Assembly (NCBI GenBank): GCA_022841915.1
Contig: JALHQN010000008.1
Span: 76,713 to 140,712, forward strand
From: Burkholderiales bacterium
Lineage (GTDB): Bacteria > Pseudomonadota > Gammaproteobacteria > Burkholderiales > WYBJ01
DNA length: 64,000 nt
Direction of reading: 5' to 3'
In this document: positions 53,310-61,635 of the stretch, piece after piece
Layout of the letters: each line of letters opens with the position of its first letter
Position numbering within the stretch: position 1 is the first letter of the stretch
The notes under the pieces: generated by a model
Seen by the model: the letters and a program-made list of their open reading frames with translations, nothing else
Databases searched by the model: none
Told to the model about the DNA's origin: nothing
Position numbers and translations under genes: made by a program

Positions 53310-53729
53310 CTAGGCCGAGGCAGCACCGGTGGCGCCCTCTTGCATGACACCGGCCACCGCACCGTAGACCGTCGCCCAGGCGGTCTCGGTCTCCGGCGTG
53401 AATCCGGCGCCGAGTTCTGTCCGCAGCGCATCGAGTAGCGCCGCGCCCACGGTCTGGTAATGCGCCGACTGCACACCGTAGGTCGCGTGCGTCGCACCCA
53501 GACGCTTCACCGTCGGAATCAGCGGCCCGAGATCATCCAGCGCCGCGACGGCGACGCCGATCACCTGCATGAGTTTGCGGCCCTGCTCCTTCATGTCGCC
53601 CTTGAAAAGCACGCGCACGGAAGGGTCGAGCGTGAACAGCCGCTCGTAGAAGGCTGCGGCCACGGCATCCGCGTTCGGCTGGACGCGCGCGAAACTGGTG
53701 CGAACGAGTTCGATCTGCTGAGGTGTCAC
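53310..53729 (-). CDS. Single-domain bacterial haemoglobin (globin)
   Basis: The 139-residue globin is similar to Vitreoscilla haemoglobin and to the haem domain of flavohaemoglobins. The N-terminus TPQQIELVRTSFARV, the helix-B Tyr in AAFYERLF, DMKEQGRKL and the proximal His in QSAHY (H90) are all present. Start is GTG 53729 with AGGAG 6 nt before it. There is no reductase domain. It lies 43 nt downstream of the second Rieske gene on the same strand and may support the oxygenases with O2 or detoxify NO. Confidence 0.9.
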   Translation of the reverse strand: MTPQQIELVRTSFARVQPNADAVAAAFYERLFTLDPSVRVLFKGDMKEQGRKLMQVIGVAVAALDDLGPLIPTVKRLGATHATYGVQSAHYQTVGAALLDALRTELGAGFTPETETAWATVYGAVAGVMQEGATGAASA

Positions 53730-53772
53730 AGGCGGCTCCTGGGCTCGATGGCGGTAGTCGGGCGTGGTGCGA

Positions 53773-55041
53773 TCACGCGCTCGCGCATGCAGGGCGAGCG
53801 GACTTCGTCGGCGCCGAGTCGGCCGGCGTCTGCAGATACTTGCGCAGCAGCCAGGCATTGAACTGCACCAGCGTCGTCTCCAGCGGGCCGTAGATCCCGT
53901 CGGGCGAAAAACGGGATTGCTTGCCCGCCTGCATGCCGAGATTGACCGGCAGATCCTGCGCCCAGATCTTGCTGCCGCCCGTGCGCACGCTCGCCGCCCG
54001 CGCGGAAAAATCCGGCAGCGAAAGCGTCGTACGCGGCAACAGCCACCCGCCGCCCGAAATGCGGTCGTTGGCCGCTGTCGTGGACAGCGCCGAGAGCGGC
54101 GTGATCAATTGGTAGGCGATGGCGTTCGGCGCGAAGATGATCGTCATCCCGGGCGGAATCATGACGAAAGCCAGCCGCTCGCGTTGCGCACCGCTGAGCG
54201 TGGCGATCGGCGGAAAAGCGGCCGGGTCGCCCCAGCCCTCGCTGGTCATGCCGCCGTCGGCCTTGAGCAGCGGCACCGTGCGTATGATGGCTTCATCGCC
54301 CGGCGCCATCGGGAAGAAGCTGACGCCGCCGCTCGGATGATTGCTCGGCGCGAAATCATGCGTGCCGCGATGCACGAACTCGGGATGATAGGCATCGGTG
54401 AAATTCTCGAAATGCAGTTTCCAGTTCCAGGGCAGGATCTGGTCCGAAGGCACCGGCGGCACACCGACCAGATCAGCCGCTTCGTAGTTTTCCCAGAACG
54501 GCTCGACCTTGCTCAATCCGGCAGCCACCGGCGCCGCTTGGTCGTCGAGGGTCACGAAGATGAACCCGTGCCACAGTTCGCAGCGCACGACGGGCAGGCG
54601 AGTGACCTTCTTCAGATGCTCCAGATCGGTTTGCTGCCCCATGCGAGGCGCGGCGATCAGCCTGCCCTCCAGGTCGTAGGTCCAGAAATGCAGCGGGCAG
54701 CGCAGGCTGCGCGCATGACCGCTCTCGCAGGCGATGACCTCCCCCCGGTGCCGGCACACCGCGCTTAGGGCGCGTATCTCGCCATCGGTGCCACGCACGA
54801 TCAGCAGGGGCTCCTCGGCGACGCGCGCGGCGAGGTAATCGCCGGCTTCGGGAATCTGCTCCGCGCGACCGACACAGTGCCAGCAATGCGCGAACACGGC
54901 ATCGCGCTCGTAGTCGAAGAACGCCGGCAGCGTGTAGCATTCCCTGGGCAGCATGGAGGCGGCGGCATCGCTGCGCTCCATCGCACGCAGCCGCTCCAGC
55001 AGCGTAGCCACCACGGTGTCGGACGACGATGCCCCGCTCAT
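53773..55041 (-). CDS. Rieske non-haem iron oxygenase alpha subunit (2)
   Basis: The 422-residue protein has a Rieske centre CRHRG...CPLHFWTYDLEG (C-x-H, then C-x-x-H) in the first third. The mononuclear iron site is ENFTDAYHPEFVHRGTH (D, H-x4-H). Length and layout suit the alpha subunit of benzoate- or choline-type dioxygenases/monooxygenases. Its ATG overlaps the stop of Rieske (1) as ATGA, so translation is coupled. No beta subunit, ferredoxin or reductase gene is present in the window. The role is ring hydroxylation or demethylation of an aromatic acid (inferred). Confidence 0.92.
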   Translation of the reverse strand: MSGASSSDTVVATLLERLRAMERSDAAASMLPRECYTLPAFFDYERDAVFAHCWHCVGRAEQIPEAGDYLAARVAEEPLLIVRGTDGEIRALSAVCRHRGEVIACESGHARSLRCPLHFWTYDLEGRLIAAPRMGQQTDLEHLKKVTRLPVVRCELWHGFIFVTLDDQAAPVAAGLSKVEPFWENYEAADLVGVPPVPSDQILPWNWKLHFENFTDAYHPEFVHRGTHDFAPSNHPSGGVSFFPMAPGDEAIIRTVPLLKADGGMTSEGWGDPAAFPPIATLSGAQRERLAFVMIPPGMTIIFAPNAIAYQLITPLSALSTTAANDRISGGGWLLPRTTLSLPDFSARAASVRTGGSKIWAQDLPVNLGMQAGKQSRFSPDGIYGPLETTLVQFNAWLLRKYLQTPADSAPTKSARPACASA

Positions 55042-56291
55042 GCGACCGCCGTACTGCGCGCACGCGCGGTTTCGTCGCTCGCCACGCGTGCGCTCACCGC
55101 GCGCTCGATCGCTCCCGTTGGTGCCCCCGCCGGCGTGGAGGCGGCCGCCGAAACGACCGGCTTGCGCGCATGCGCCTGACAGAAGCGACGCCATGCGGCG
55201 ACCCCGATATCGGTGCGCGATAGCAGTTCCGGCCCCGGCGTCACGCGCTCGACGATCCATTTGTCCTGATCGGAGAAGAGCCAGTCGTGCGCCCACGACT
55301 TCCAGAAGAACCAGCCCAGCCGATCGGTCAGCGTCTTGAACGCGCTGCGCCGGCGAAAGCAGTTGAAGTTGTAGAGGATGGTCGTGTTCTCGTCCACGGG
55401 CAGGATCCAGCGCACGGTGAAGAAGTCACCGCTCGGACGGCCGATGAGGTGAGTCGCCGGCAGCAGGGACATATGCCGGTAGCGTATCCCGTACTTGACC
55501 ACTGCAGGCGACTTCACCGGATCGATTTCGCGCCCGCGCCCGCTGGCGGGCAGCAGGCGATACCACTCCTGCTTGGGCGGAAAGCGCCCCAGCCCCGGAT
55601 AGTCGGCGGCGTTGATGCCGTCGTGCGCCCGATGACCGATGCCCTTGCCGTTGTCCAGGGGCTCGGCGAAGTTGCGCGTCGCGTGCGGAAAGATCGGCTT
55701 CAACCTCATCTCGGGCGCAGTGCGATGCAGGAACGGCGCATGCTGGTCGTGAGCGAGATTGTCCGAAAGCAGGCGCCAGTTGCATTGGTAGGTGCGCCAG
55801 TTCCAGATCATGTGCCACTGCGATGCATCGATCATGCATTCGGGCAGATCTTCTTGCAGCGCCACGGCATCCATGTCGCCGACGAAGACCCAGATTGCGC
55901 CTCGGAAGACTTGCACGGGATAAGTCTTCACCCGCGCCTTGGCCGGAATGGGCGCATCCGGTCCCTCGACCAACTTGGCGATCACCTTGCCGGTGTCGCC
56001 CTTGTATGTCCAGCCGTGATAAGGGCAGGTGATGCTGCCGCTGCCGGGATACAGGCACTTGCCCATCGAGAGCTTGGCGCCGCGGTGCGCGCATCGATCG
56101 GCGAGCGCATGGATCTTGTCGCCGTCGCGAAACAACACGATGTCCTCGCCCAGGATGCGTACCCCCTTGGGCTTGCGGCCCAGGCGCCAGGCAGCCAGCG
56201 CGGGATACCAGTAGTTTCGAATGCCGAGCATGGGCAAACCGGGACTGTCGTTGGGATCCTGCTCGGTCATGGGCAAATCGGTCGCGTTCAT
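55038..56291 (-). CDS. Rieske non-haem iron oxygenase alpha subunit (1), phthalate/vanillate type
   Basis: The 417-residue protein has Rieske motifs CAHRGAKL and CPYHGWTYKG (about residues 67-95) and an iron site DNLAHDQHAPFLH. The NYWYPALAAWRL start resembles phthalate dioxygenase and vanillate demethylase oxygenases, which are alpha-only. An Ala/Thr-rich C-terminal tail of about 30 residues is extra. It is the first gene of a coupled pair, and its start is about 50 nt from the TctC (10) stop on the same strand. Confidence 0.92.
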   Translation of the reverse strand: MNATDLPMTEQDPNDSPGLPMLGIRNYWYPALAAWRLGRKPKGVRILGEDIVLFRDGDKIHALADRCAHRGAKLSMGKCLYPGSGSITCPYHGWTYKGDTGKVIAKLVEGPDAPIPAKARVKTYPVQVFRGAIWVFVGDMDAVALQEDLPECMIDASQWHMIWNWRTYQCNWRLLSDNLAHDQHAPFLHRTAPEMRLKPIFPHATRNFAEPLDNGKGIGHRAHDGINAADYPGLGRFPPKQEWYRLLPASGRGREIDPVKSPAVVKYGIRYRHMSLLPATHLIGRPSGDFFTVRWILPVDENTTILYNFNCFRRRSAFKTLTDRLGWFFWKSWAHDWLFSDQDKWIVERVTPGPELLSRTDIGVAAWRRFCQAHARKPVVSAAASTPAGAPTGAIERAVSARVASDETARARSTAVA

Positions 56292-56342
56292 GGTGTCATC
56301 CGTTCAAGGGGGCGAGGAGCCGGCGTTACAGGCCGCCTGTTG

Positions 56343-57359
56343 TCAGTCGAGAAGGGCCAGATGACCGCTGCGCACCAGGCGCTGCCAGCGCGCCACGTCG
56401 CTGCGCAGATAGGCCGCGAACGCGACCGGCGCCATCGTATCGATCTGTATGCCTTGTTCGGCATAGCGGCCTTTGACCACCGGCGAATTGAGCGCGCGTG
56501 CGAAACCGGCATGGAGCCTCTCGAGCACCGGCGCGCTGATGCCCGCCGGCCCAACGATGCCCGCCCAGGTGCCGAACTCGAACCCGGGAACGCCGGATTC
56601 AGCCACGGTGGGAATGTCGGGCAAGATCTCCGAACGTCGCGAAGACGTCACAGCCAGCGCGCGCAGCCTGCCAGCCTTCACCGGCTGGACCGCGGTCGTC
56701 GGAAAATCGAACATGAACTGCAGGCGCCCGCTCAACAAGTCGGGCACTGCCTGAGCCGTGCTCTTGTAGGGGACGTGGTTCATTCGTGTGCCGGTGGCCG
56801 ACTTGAAGAACTCGACGGCCAAGTGACTGCCCGTTCCGAGTCCGGAGGATCCGTAGGCGAGTTCGTCGGGTCGGCGCTTGGCGAGATCGATGAACTGCTG
56901 CACGCTGCGCACCGGCAAGGACGGATGCACGACGATGACCGAGGGGATCGTCCCCAGCTTGATCACGGCCGTGAAGTCGCGCAGCGGATCGAACGGCACC
57001 CGGCGATACAACACCGAGTTGCTCGCCAAGCCGACCGTCGCCAGGCCGAGCACGTAACCGTCGGGCGCGGCCCGCGCCACGATGTCGAGCCCGATGCTGC
57101 CGCTGGCGCCAGGCCGATTCTCGACCGTCATCGTGCTGCCGAATGCATCGGGCGCGTTCTCCGCCAATGCACGCGCCAGGAAATCCGAGATGCCCCCGGG
57201 CGAGAAAGGCACGATCAGTCGTGGCGGCTTTAGGGGGAAGCCGTCTGCGCTGGCGGCTGTCCCCGACTGCGCCAATACCTGCCCGGGGAGCAGGGTCATG
57301 CCGATCAACATCCAAAGCCCGGATTGAGCCGATGCGAGACGCGGTGCGATTCGAAACAT
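56343..57359 (-). CDS. Bug/TctC-family periplasmic solute-binding protein (10)
   Basis: The 338-residue receptor has a signal peptide with hydrophobic core LWMLIGMTLLPGQVLAQ (about 14-30). Motifs are IVPFSPGGISDF, MTVENRPGASGS (VEN replaces VDN), AAPDGYVLG and HVPYKSTAQAV. The DNR and YKGG motifs are both altered. It heads the minus-strand operon with the two Rieske genes and is divergent from the GntR regulator, so it probably delivers the aromatic acid those oxygenases attack. Confidence 0.92.
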   Translation of the reverse strand: MFRIAPRLASAQSGLWMLIGMTLLPGQVLAQSGTAASADGFPLKPPRLIVPFSPGGISDFLARALAENAPDAFGSTMTVENRPGASGSIGLDIVARAAPDGYVLGLATVGLASNSVLYRRVPFDPLRDFTAVIKLGTIPSVIVVHPSLPVRSVQQFIDLAKRRPDELAYGSSGLGTGSHLAVEFFKSATGTRMNHVPYKSTAQAVPDLLSGRLQFMFDFPTTAVQPVKAGRLRALAVTSSRRSEILPDIPTVAESGVPGFEFGTWAGIVGPAGISAPVLERLHAGFARALNSPVVKGRYAEQGIQIDTMAPVAFAAYLRSDVARWQRLVRSGHLALLD

Positions 57360-57512
57360 GACATCCCCTCGTGCGTTGCAGACCTCGCCGCTTCTGCAAG
57401 GGACATGCCATCACATCGTCATGCACCGTTCAGAGTGCGCAAGCGCGCAAGACCCGGCCTCGGCGCTCACTATGGGTGCACACGCGAGCGAGCAAACGCA
57501 CGCGCATTCGGT

Positions 57513-57522
57513 ATTTCGAAAT
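57513..57522. promoter_or_regulatory. Perfect palindrome, candidate GntR operator
   Basis: ATTTCGAAAT is self-complementary and lies near the middle of the 292-bp divergent region between TctC (10) and the GntR-type gene. It is short, so assignment rests on location only. Confidence 0.35.
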
Positions 57523-57651
57523 TTCCACGCCCGGCTGTATCGCCGAGCCCGGGGCGTCACGCAAGCCGATACCTCGCGGCCTGCTTGCCTGCGCTGGGGA
57601 ATAGGCTGGTACGCATCGTGCTCGAGTGCTGTGGATCGTACGGAGATAGCG

Positions 57652-58371
57652 ATGAACGATTTGCGCGTGCCGAGCATGGTCGGTCGCAGCGTTGCAGACG
57701 CGCAGGTGCATTCGAAGGCCTCGGTCGTCCTGCGTCGCTTGCGCAACGACATCGTCTCGGGCTCCCTCGCGCCGGGTCAGAAGCTGCAGTTCCGGCTGCT
57801 CGTGCAGCGCTACGGCGTCGGCACCAGCCCCCTGCGCGAAGCGCTGTGCCAGCTCATCGGCGAGCACCTGGTGTCCCTGCAGAGCCAGCGCGGCTTCTCG
57901 GTGCAGCCGGTGTCGGCGGACGACCTCGCCGATGTGATCTCGGCGCGCCGCCATGCGGAAATCTACGCCCTCGGTCTGTCGGTGCAGCGAGGCGACGAGC
58001 CCTGGCGCATCCAGGTGCGACAAGCGACCGACGCGTTCTCGGCCGTCGCGGCCAAGATGGGCGATCAGCGCCCGATCGACGAGCATTGGGAACGCATCCA
58101 TCGCAACTATCATTTCGCGCTCATCGGCGCCTGCCAGTCGCCCATCCTGCTCGGATTTTGCAAGAGCATCTATCACCGCTTCGATCGGTATCGGCGAATC
58201 GCCGTGCCGGTCCAGTCGTTCATGGCGGGCACGGCACGCGATCATCGCGACATCGCCGGCGCGGCGCTCGCCGGCGACGTCGAGCGATCCCAACACCTGC
58301 TCGCGCAGCACATCGACGATATCGCGGAGGTCGTGGCGGCCAACTTCGCCCAGCCCGCGCTCACCCGGTGA
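57652..58371 (+). CDS. GntR-family (FadR/FCD) transcriptional regulator
   Basis: The 239-residue regulator has an N-terminal winged helix (LRRLRNDIVSGSLAPGQKL, GTSPLREALCQLIGEHLV). The C-terminal all-helical FCD ligand domain has metal-binding-type residues in NYHFALIGAC and the terminal DHRDIAGAAL...LAQHI. Such regulators respond to carboxylic acids. GGAG precedes ATG 57652. It is divergent from the TctC-Rieske operon and upstream of the ligJ/ligK genes, so it likely controls both. Confidence 0.92.
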   Translation: MNDLRVPSMVGRSVADAQVHSKASVVLRRLRNDIVSGSLAPGQKLQFRLLVQRYGVGTSPLREALCQLIGEHLVSLQSQRGFSVQPVSADDLADVISARRHAEIYALGLSVQRGDEPWRIQVRQATDAFSAVAAKMGDQRPIDEHWERIHRNYHFALIGACQSPILLGFCKSIYHRFDRYRRIAVPVQSFMAGTARDHRDIAGAALAGDVERSQHLLAQHIDDIAEVVAANFAQPALTR

Positions 58372-58658
58372 ATTCGCCCGGCGCCGGGCGCCCCGGGCGT
58401 CTTGCTTGCGCCGCTACCGCCCGCGCAAGCCCAACTGGGTGAGCAAGGCCTCGTAGCGCACGAATTCGCGCTCGATGCGCTCGCGGATCCCGCGCATTCA
58501 TGATCGCCAAGATCCGGGCGACATGCGCGCGCGCAGGCATGGCCTGCATCAAGGCGACAGGTGCCAGGTGCCAAGCGCGGCACAATCGTAGACAATGGCC
58601 GGGCAGACCAGCCGATCACGCCCGCGCACGACGGGCATCCTATCGTCCAGGAGGAGCG
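58372..58658. other. Intergenic region with hairpin and TctC-like remnant
   Basis: The 287-bp gap between the GntR and propeller genes holds a 16-bp perfect palindrome at 58375-58390 right after the GntR stop, which is a possible terminator. It also holds a short minus-strand remnant resembling the end of a TctC gene (separate entry). No complete gene is supported. Confidence 0.4.
58414..58497 (-). pseudogene. Remnant of a TctC C-terminus
   Basis: A 27-codon minus-strand stretch reads MRGIRERIEREFVRYEALLT then QLGLRGR and stop. It fits the last helix of TctC proteins in this window (E-x-x-[RK]-[YW]-x-x-[LV]-x-x-x-G-[IL]). A TGA precedes it in frame and homology is not seen further upstream, so it would be a decayed fragment. 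Chance resemblance is possible at this length. Confidence 0.35.
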
Positions 58659-59726
58659 ATGCACTCGACCAGACACGTGTTTGCAGGCGGCGCCCATTTC
58701 AAGACCTCGAACGGCCTGAAGTATCGCGGCGGGCTTTTTCGCAAGGCGGTGGGAGATGATCCCTGGGAGGCGCTCACGCGCGACCTGCCCGATCAGGTCG
58801 AGGCACGCGTGATCCGCATTCATCCGCGCCAACGGAACGTGATCTACGTGGGCACGCAGGACGGCCCCTATCGCAGCCTCGACGGCGGCAATCGCTGGGA
58901 GCGCCTCGCCTTTCCCGAGCGCAACGCCGTCATCTGGTCGATCGAGTTCCATCCGACGCGCCCGGAGGTGATGTACGCGGGCACCGCCCCGTTCGGCCTG
59001 TATCGCAGCGTCGACGGCGGCGACCACTGGACCAAGCTCGAGAGCGCCATCTCCATGGAGCACTGCCCGATGGCGTTTCCGACGCGCGCCATCGGCATCG
59101 CGGTCGATCCCGCGCGGCCCGACGATCTCTATGCCGCGCTGGAAGTCAGCGGCGTGATGCTCAGCCGCGATGGCGGCGATACCTGGCAGGATCTCTCCGA
59201 GCCGCTCATCAAGCTCTCCGAAGACCACGCTCATCTGAAGAGCCGCATCCAGGCCGATACCGATGCCTCCGGCATGCTCGATTCCCACGCCATCGTGATC
59301 AGCCCGGCACGTCCCGGGCGCGCGTTCCTCGCCGTGCGCATGGGCATCTTCGTGAGCGACGACCTGGGCGCCTCGTGGCACGACATCGAGGTGGGTCGTT
59401 TCTCGCCGCTCACCTATTGCCGTGCGGTCATGGTCTCTCCGCACGACCCGAACACCCTGTTCGCCGGGCTCTCGCCCGCGTCGCGCAGCCATGACGGCTC
59501 GCTCTATCGCAGCACCGACCTGGGCGAGACCTGGCAGCGCTACGACCGCGGTGTGCACCCGAAAGCCACGATGATGGGCATCGCCCAGCATCTCGCCGAC
59601 CCCGCGCACGTGTGCTGCATCTCGCGCTGCGGCCAGGTCTTCAACACGATGGACGACGGCAAGACCTGGAGCGAGTGGAAGCTGCCCGAAGGGGTGGAGG
59701 ACACCTACGCCGTCGCCTGCCTCTGA
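58659..59726 (+). CDS. BNR/Asp-box beta-propeller protein
   Basis: The 355-residue protein has six Asp-box motifs S-x-D-x-G-x-x-W: SLDGGNRW, SVDGGDHW, SRDGGDTW, SDDLGASW, STDLGETW and TMDDGKTW. These give a likely six-bladed sortilin/sialidase-type propeller without a sialidase catalytic triad being evident. It has no signal peptide. CAGGAGGAG precedes ATG 58659. It lies 23 nt before ligJ, so it is in the lig operon. Its job there is unknown; similar propellers accompany some aromatic catabolic genes. Confidence 0.85.
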   Translation: MHSTRHVFAGGAHFKTSNGLKYRGGLFRKAVGDDPWEALTRDLPDQVEARVIRIHPRQRNVIYVGTQDGPYRSLDGGNRWERLAFPERNAVIWSIEFHPTRPEVMYAGTAPFGLYRSVDGGDHWTKLESAISMEHCPMAFPTRAIGIAVDPARPDDLYAALEVSGVMLSRDGGDTWQDLSEPLIKLSEDHAHLKSRIQADTDASGMLDSHAIVISPARPGRAFLAVRMGIFVSDDLGASWHDIEVGRFSPLTYCRAVMVSPHDPNTLFAGLSPASRSHDGSLYRSTDLGETWQRYDRGVHPKATMMGIAQHLADPAHVCCISRCGQVFNTMDDGKTWSEWKLPEGVEDTYAVACL

Positions 59727-59749
59727 GCCACGCACCGAAGGAGCGCCCG

Positions 59750-60787
59750 ATGATCATCGACTGCCACGGACACTACACCACCGCGCCCAAGGCGCTCGAA
59801 GACTATCGCCGCCGCCAGATCGCCGCCTTGGCCGATCCCGCCCAGCCGCCGCTGGCGGTGGACTTCACCGTGAGCGACGACGAGATCCGCGAGAGCATCG
59901 AGCGCAATCAGCTGCCGATCCAGAAAAGCCGCGGCGTGGATCTCACGATCTTTTCCCCACGCGCAGGCGGCATGGCGCATCACTACGGCAACGAAACGAC
60001 CAGCCGGCACTGGACGCAAGCCTGCAACGACCTCATCCATCGCGTCTGCTCGCTCTATCCCGACAACTACGTCGGGGTGTGCCAGTTGCCGCAATCGCCG
60101 GGCGTGAGCCCCGCGAACTGCATTGCCGAACTGGAACGATGCGTGAACGAACTGGGCTTCATCGGCTGCAACCTCAACCCCGATCCCTCCGACGGCTATT
60201 GGACCGACCCGCCGCTCACCGACCGCTACTGGTATCCCTTGTACGAGAAGATGGTCGAACTCGACGTTCCGGCCATGGTGCACGTGAGCATGTCGTGCAA
60301 CCCCGCCTTCCACGGCACCGGCGCGCACTACCTCAACGGCGACACTACTGCCTTCATGCAGTTCATCCTCGGCGATCTGTTCAAGGACTTCCCCACGCTG
60401 CGGATGGTGATCCCTCACGGCGGCGGTGCCGTGCCCTATCACTGGGGACGCTATCGCGGGCTCGCGCAGGACATGAAGCGCCCGCCGCTCACCGAGCTGC
60501 TGAAGAACGTCTACTTCGACACCTGCGTCTATCACAAGCCCGGCATGGAACTGCTGCTCAAGCTGATCCCCGAGGACAACGTGCTGTTCGCCTCGGAGAT
60601 CGTCGGCGCGGTCAAAGGCATCGATCCTGAAACCGGCTTTCACTACGACGACACCAAGCGCTACATCGACGGCATCGATTGGCTGTCGCAGGAAACGCGC
60701 AACAAGGTCTACAGCGGCAACGCGTTCAACGTCTATCCGCGGCTCAAGGCGCATCTGGACCAGCGTGCCGCCGCGACGAAGCAATGA
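59750..60787 (+). CDS. ligJ: 4-oxalomesaconate hydratase (LigJ type)
   Basis: The 345-residue amidohydrolase-fold protein closely follows Sphingobium LigJ. It starts MIIDCHGHYTTAPKALEDYR (metal His pair), then FSPRAGGMAHH, LPQSPGV, NPDPSDGYWTDPPLTDRYWY, HVSMSCNPAFHGTGAHYLNG, PHGGGAVPYHWGRYRGLAQ and FASEIVGAVKGIDP. LigJ hydrates 4-oxalomesaconate to 4-carboxy-4-hydroxy-2-oxoadipate in protocatechuate/gallate 4,5-cleavage. AAGGAG precedes ATG 59750. The aldolase gene follows after 39 nt. Confidence 0.9.
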   Translation: MIIDCHGHYTTAPKALEDYRRRQIAALADPAQPPLAVDFTVSDDEIRESIERNQLPIQKSRGVDLTIFSPRAGGMAHHYGNETTSRHWTQACNDLIHRVCSLYPDNYVGVCQLPQSPGVSPANCIAELERCVNELGFIGCNLNPDPSDGYWTDPPLTDRYWYPLYEKMVELDVPAMVHVSMSCNPAFHGTGAHYLNGDTTAFMQFILGDLFKDFPTLRMVIPHGGGAVPYHWGRYRGLAQDMKRPPLTELLKNVYFDTCVYHKPGMELLLKLIPEDNVLFASEIVGAVKGIDPETGFHYDDTKRYIDGIDWLSQETRNKVYSGNAFNVYPRLKAHLDQRAAATKQ

Positions 60788-60826
60788 CGCCCGCCTGATC
60801 ATTTCCCCCACCACGGAGACCCCAGC

Positions 60827-61501
60827 ATGACCCTAGGCTTCAGAGTCCTCAAGCGCAAACGCAAAGTCGACGCGAGCTACGTCGAGCGCTTTCGCAGCAT
60901 CCCGGTCGCCAACATCAGCGATTCGATCTTCCGCATGACGGGCGGCGGCGCGAGATTGCGCCCCTATCATTCGGGTGGCGTGCTGTGCGGACCGGCGATC
61001 ACGGTCAAGTCGCGTCCCGGCGACAACCTCATGGTTCATTACGCGCTCAACCTCGCCGAGCCCGGCGACATCATCGTCTGCGACTGCGGCGGCGAGGTGA
61101 TCAACTCCATCGTCGGCGAACGCATGCTCGCCTACGCCGAGCGCAAGGGCTTCGGCGGCATGATCATCCACGGCGCCATTCGCGACGTGGCCTATGTGCG
61201 CAGCCGCAACTTCCCCGTGTACGCCGCGGGTGTCACGCATCGGGGCCCCTACAAGGACGGCCCAGGGGAAATCAACGTGCCGATCGCCCTCGACGGCATG
61301 GTCATCGAGCCGGGCGATCTCGTCATCGGCGACGAGGACGGCCTGCTGTGCATCCCCTACGACCAGGTCGAGGAGGTCTACAAGCTCGCCAAGGCGAAGC
61401 AGGAAAGCGAGGTCTCGACTTTCGACGACATCGGCAAGGGCGACAACAACAAGGCGGCCTACGAGAAGCTCCTGCGCGAACGCGGGTGCGTATTCGAATA
61501 G
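60827..61501 (+). CDS. ligK: RraA-like aldolase, probable 4-carboxy-4-hydroxy-2-oxoadipate aldolase (LigK type)
   Basis: The 224-residue RraA-fold protein has the family motifs VANISDSIFRM near residue 25, PGDNLMVHYAL, GAIRDVAYVR (with the substrate Arg-Asp) and PGDLVIGDEDGLLCIP. RraA-fold class II aldolases of this type cleave CHA to pyruvate and oxaloacetate. Its place right after ligJ supports LigK function rather than RNase E inhibition. Symbol assignment rests on context plus fold. Confidence 0.8.
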   Translation: MTLGFRVLKRKRKVDASYVERFRSIPVANISDSIFRMTGGGARLRPYHSGGVLCGPAITVKSRPGDNLMVHYALNLAEPGDIIVCDCGGEVINSIVGERMLAYAERKGFGGMIIHGAIRDVAYVRSRNFPVYAAGVTHRGPYKDGPGEINVPIALDGMVIEPGDLVIGDEDGLLCIPYDQVEEVYKLAKAKQESEVSTFDDIGKGDNNKAAYEKLLRERGCVFE

Positions 61502-61635
61502 GCGGCCCGGTCCGGCACCGAACGACGACCGGCTGATGGACGGCGCGCCGCTGCCGGTGCGCTGTCCTGCCTCGCGGCGCAGCTCGCTTGCGTCGGAGGC
61601 CTGAAACGCGCGCGCTTTATGCTATGGTTGCCCGG

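Noticed and set aside
60827-61501. RraA as an RNase E inhibitor
   Set aside because: The family fold is shared, but the position right after ligJ and the retained GAIRD substrate motif favour the aldolase role.
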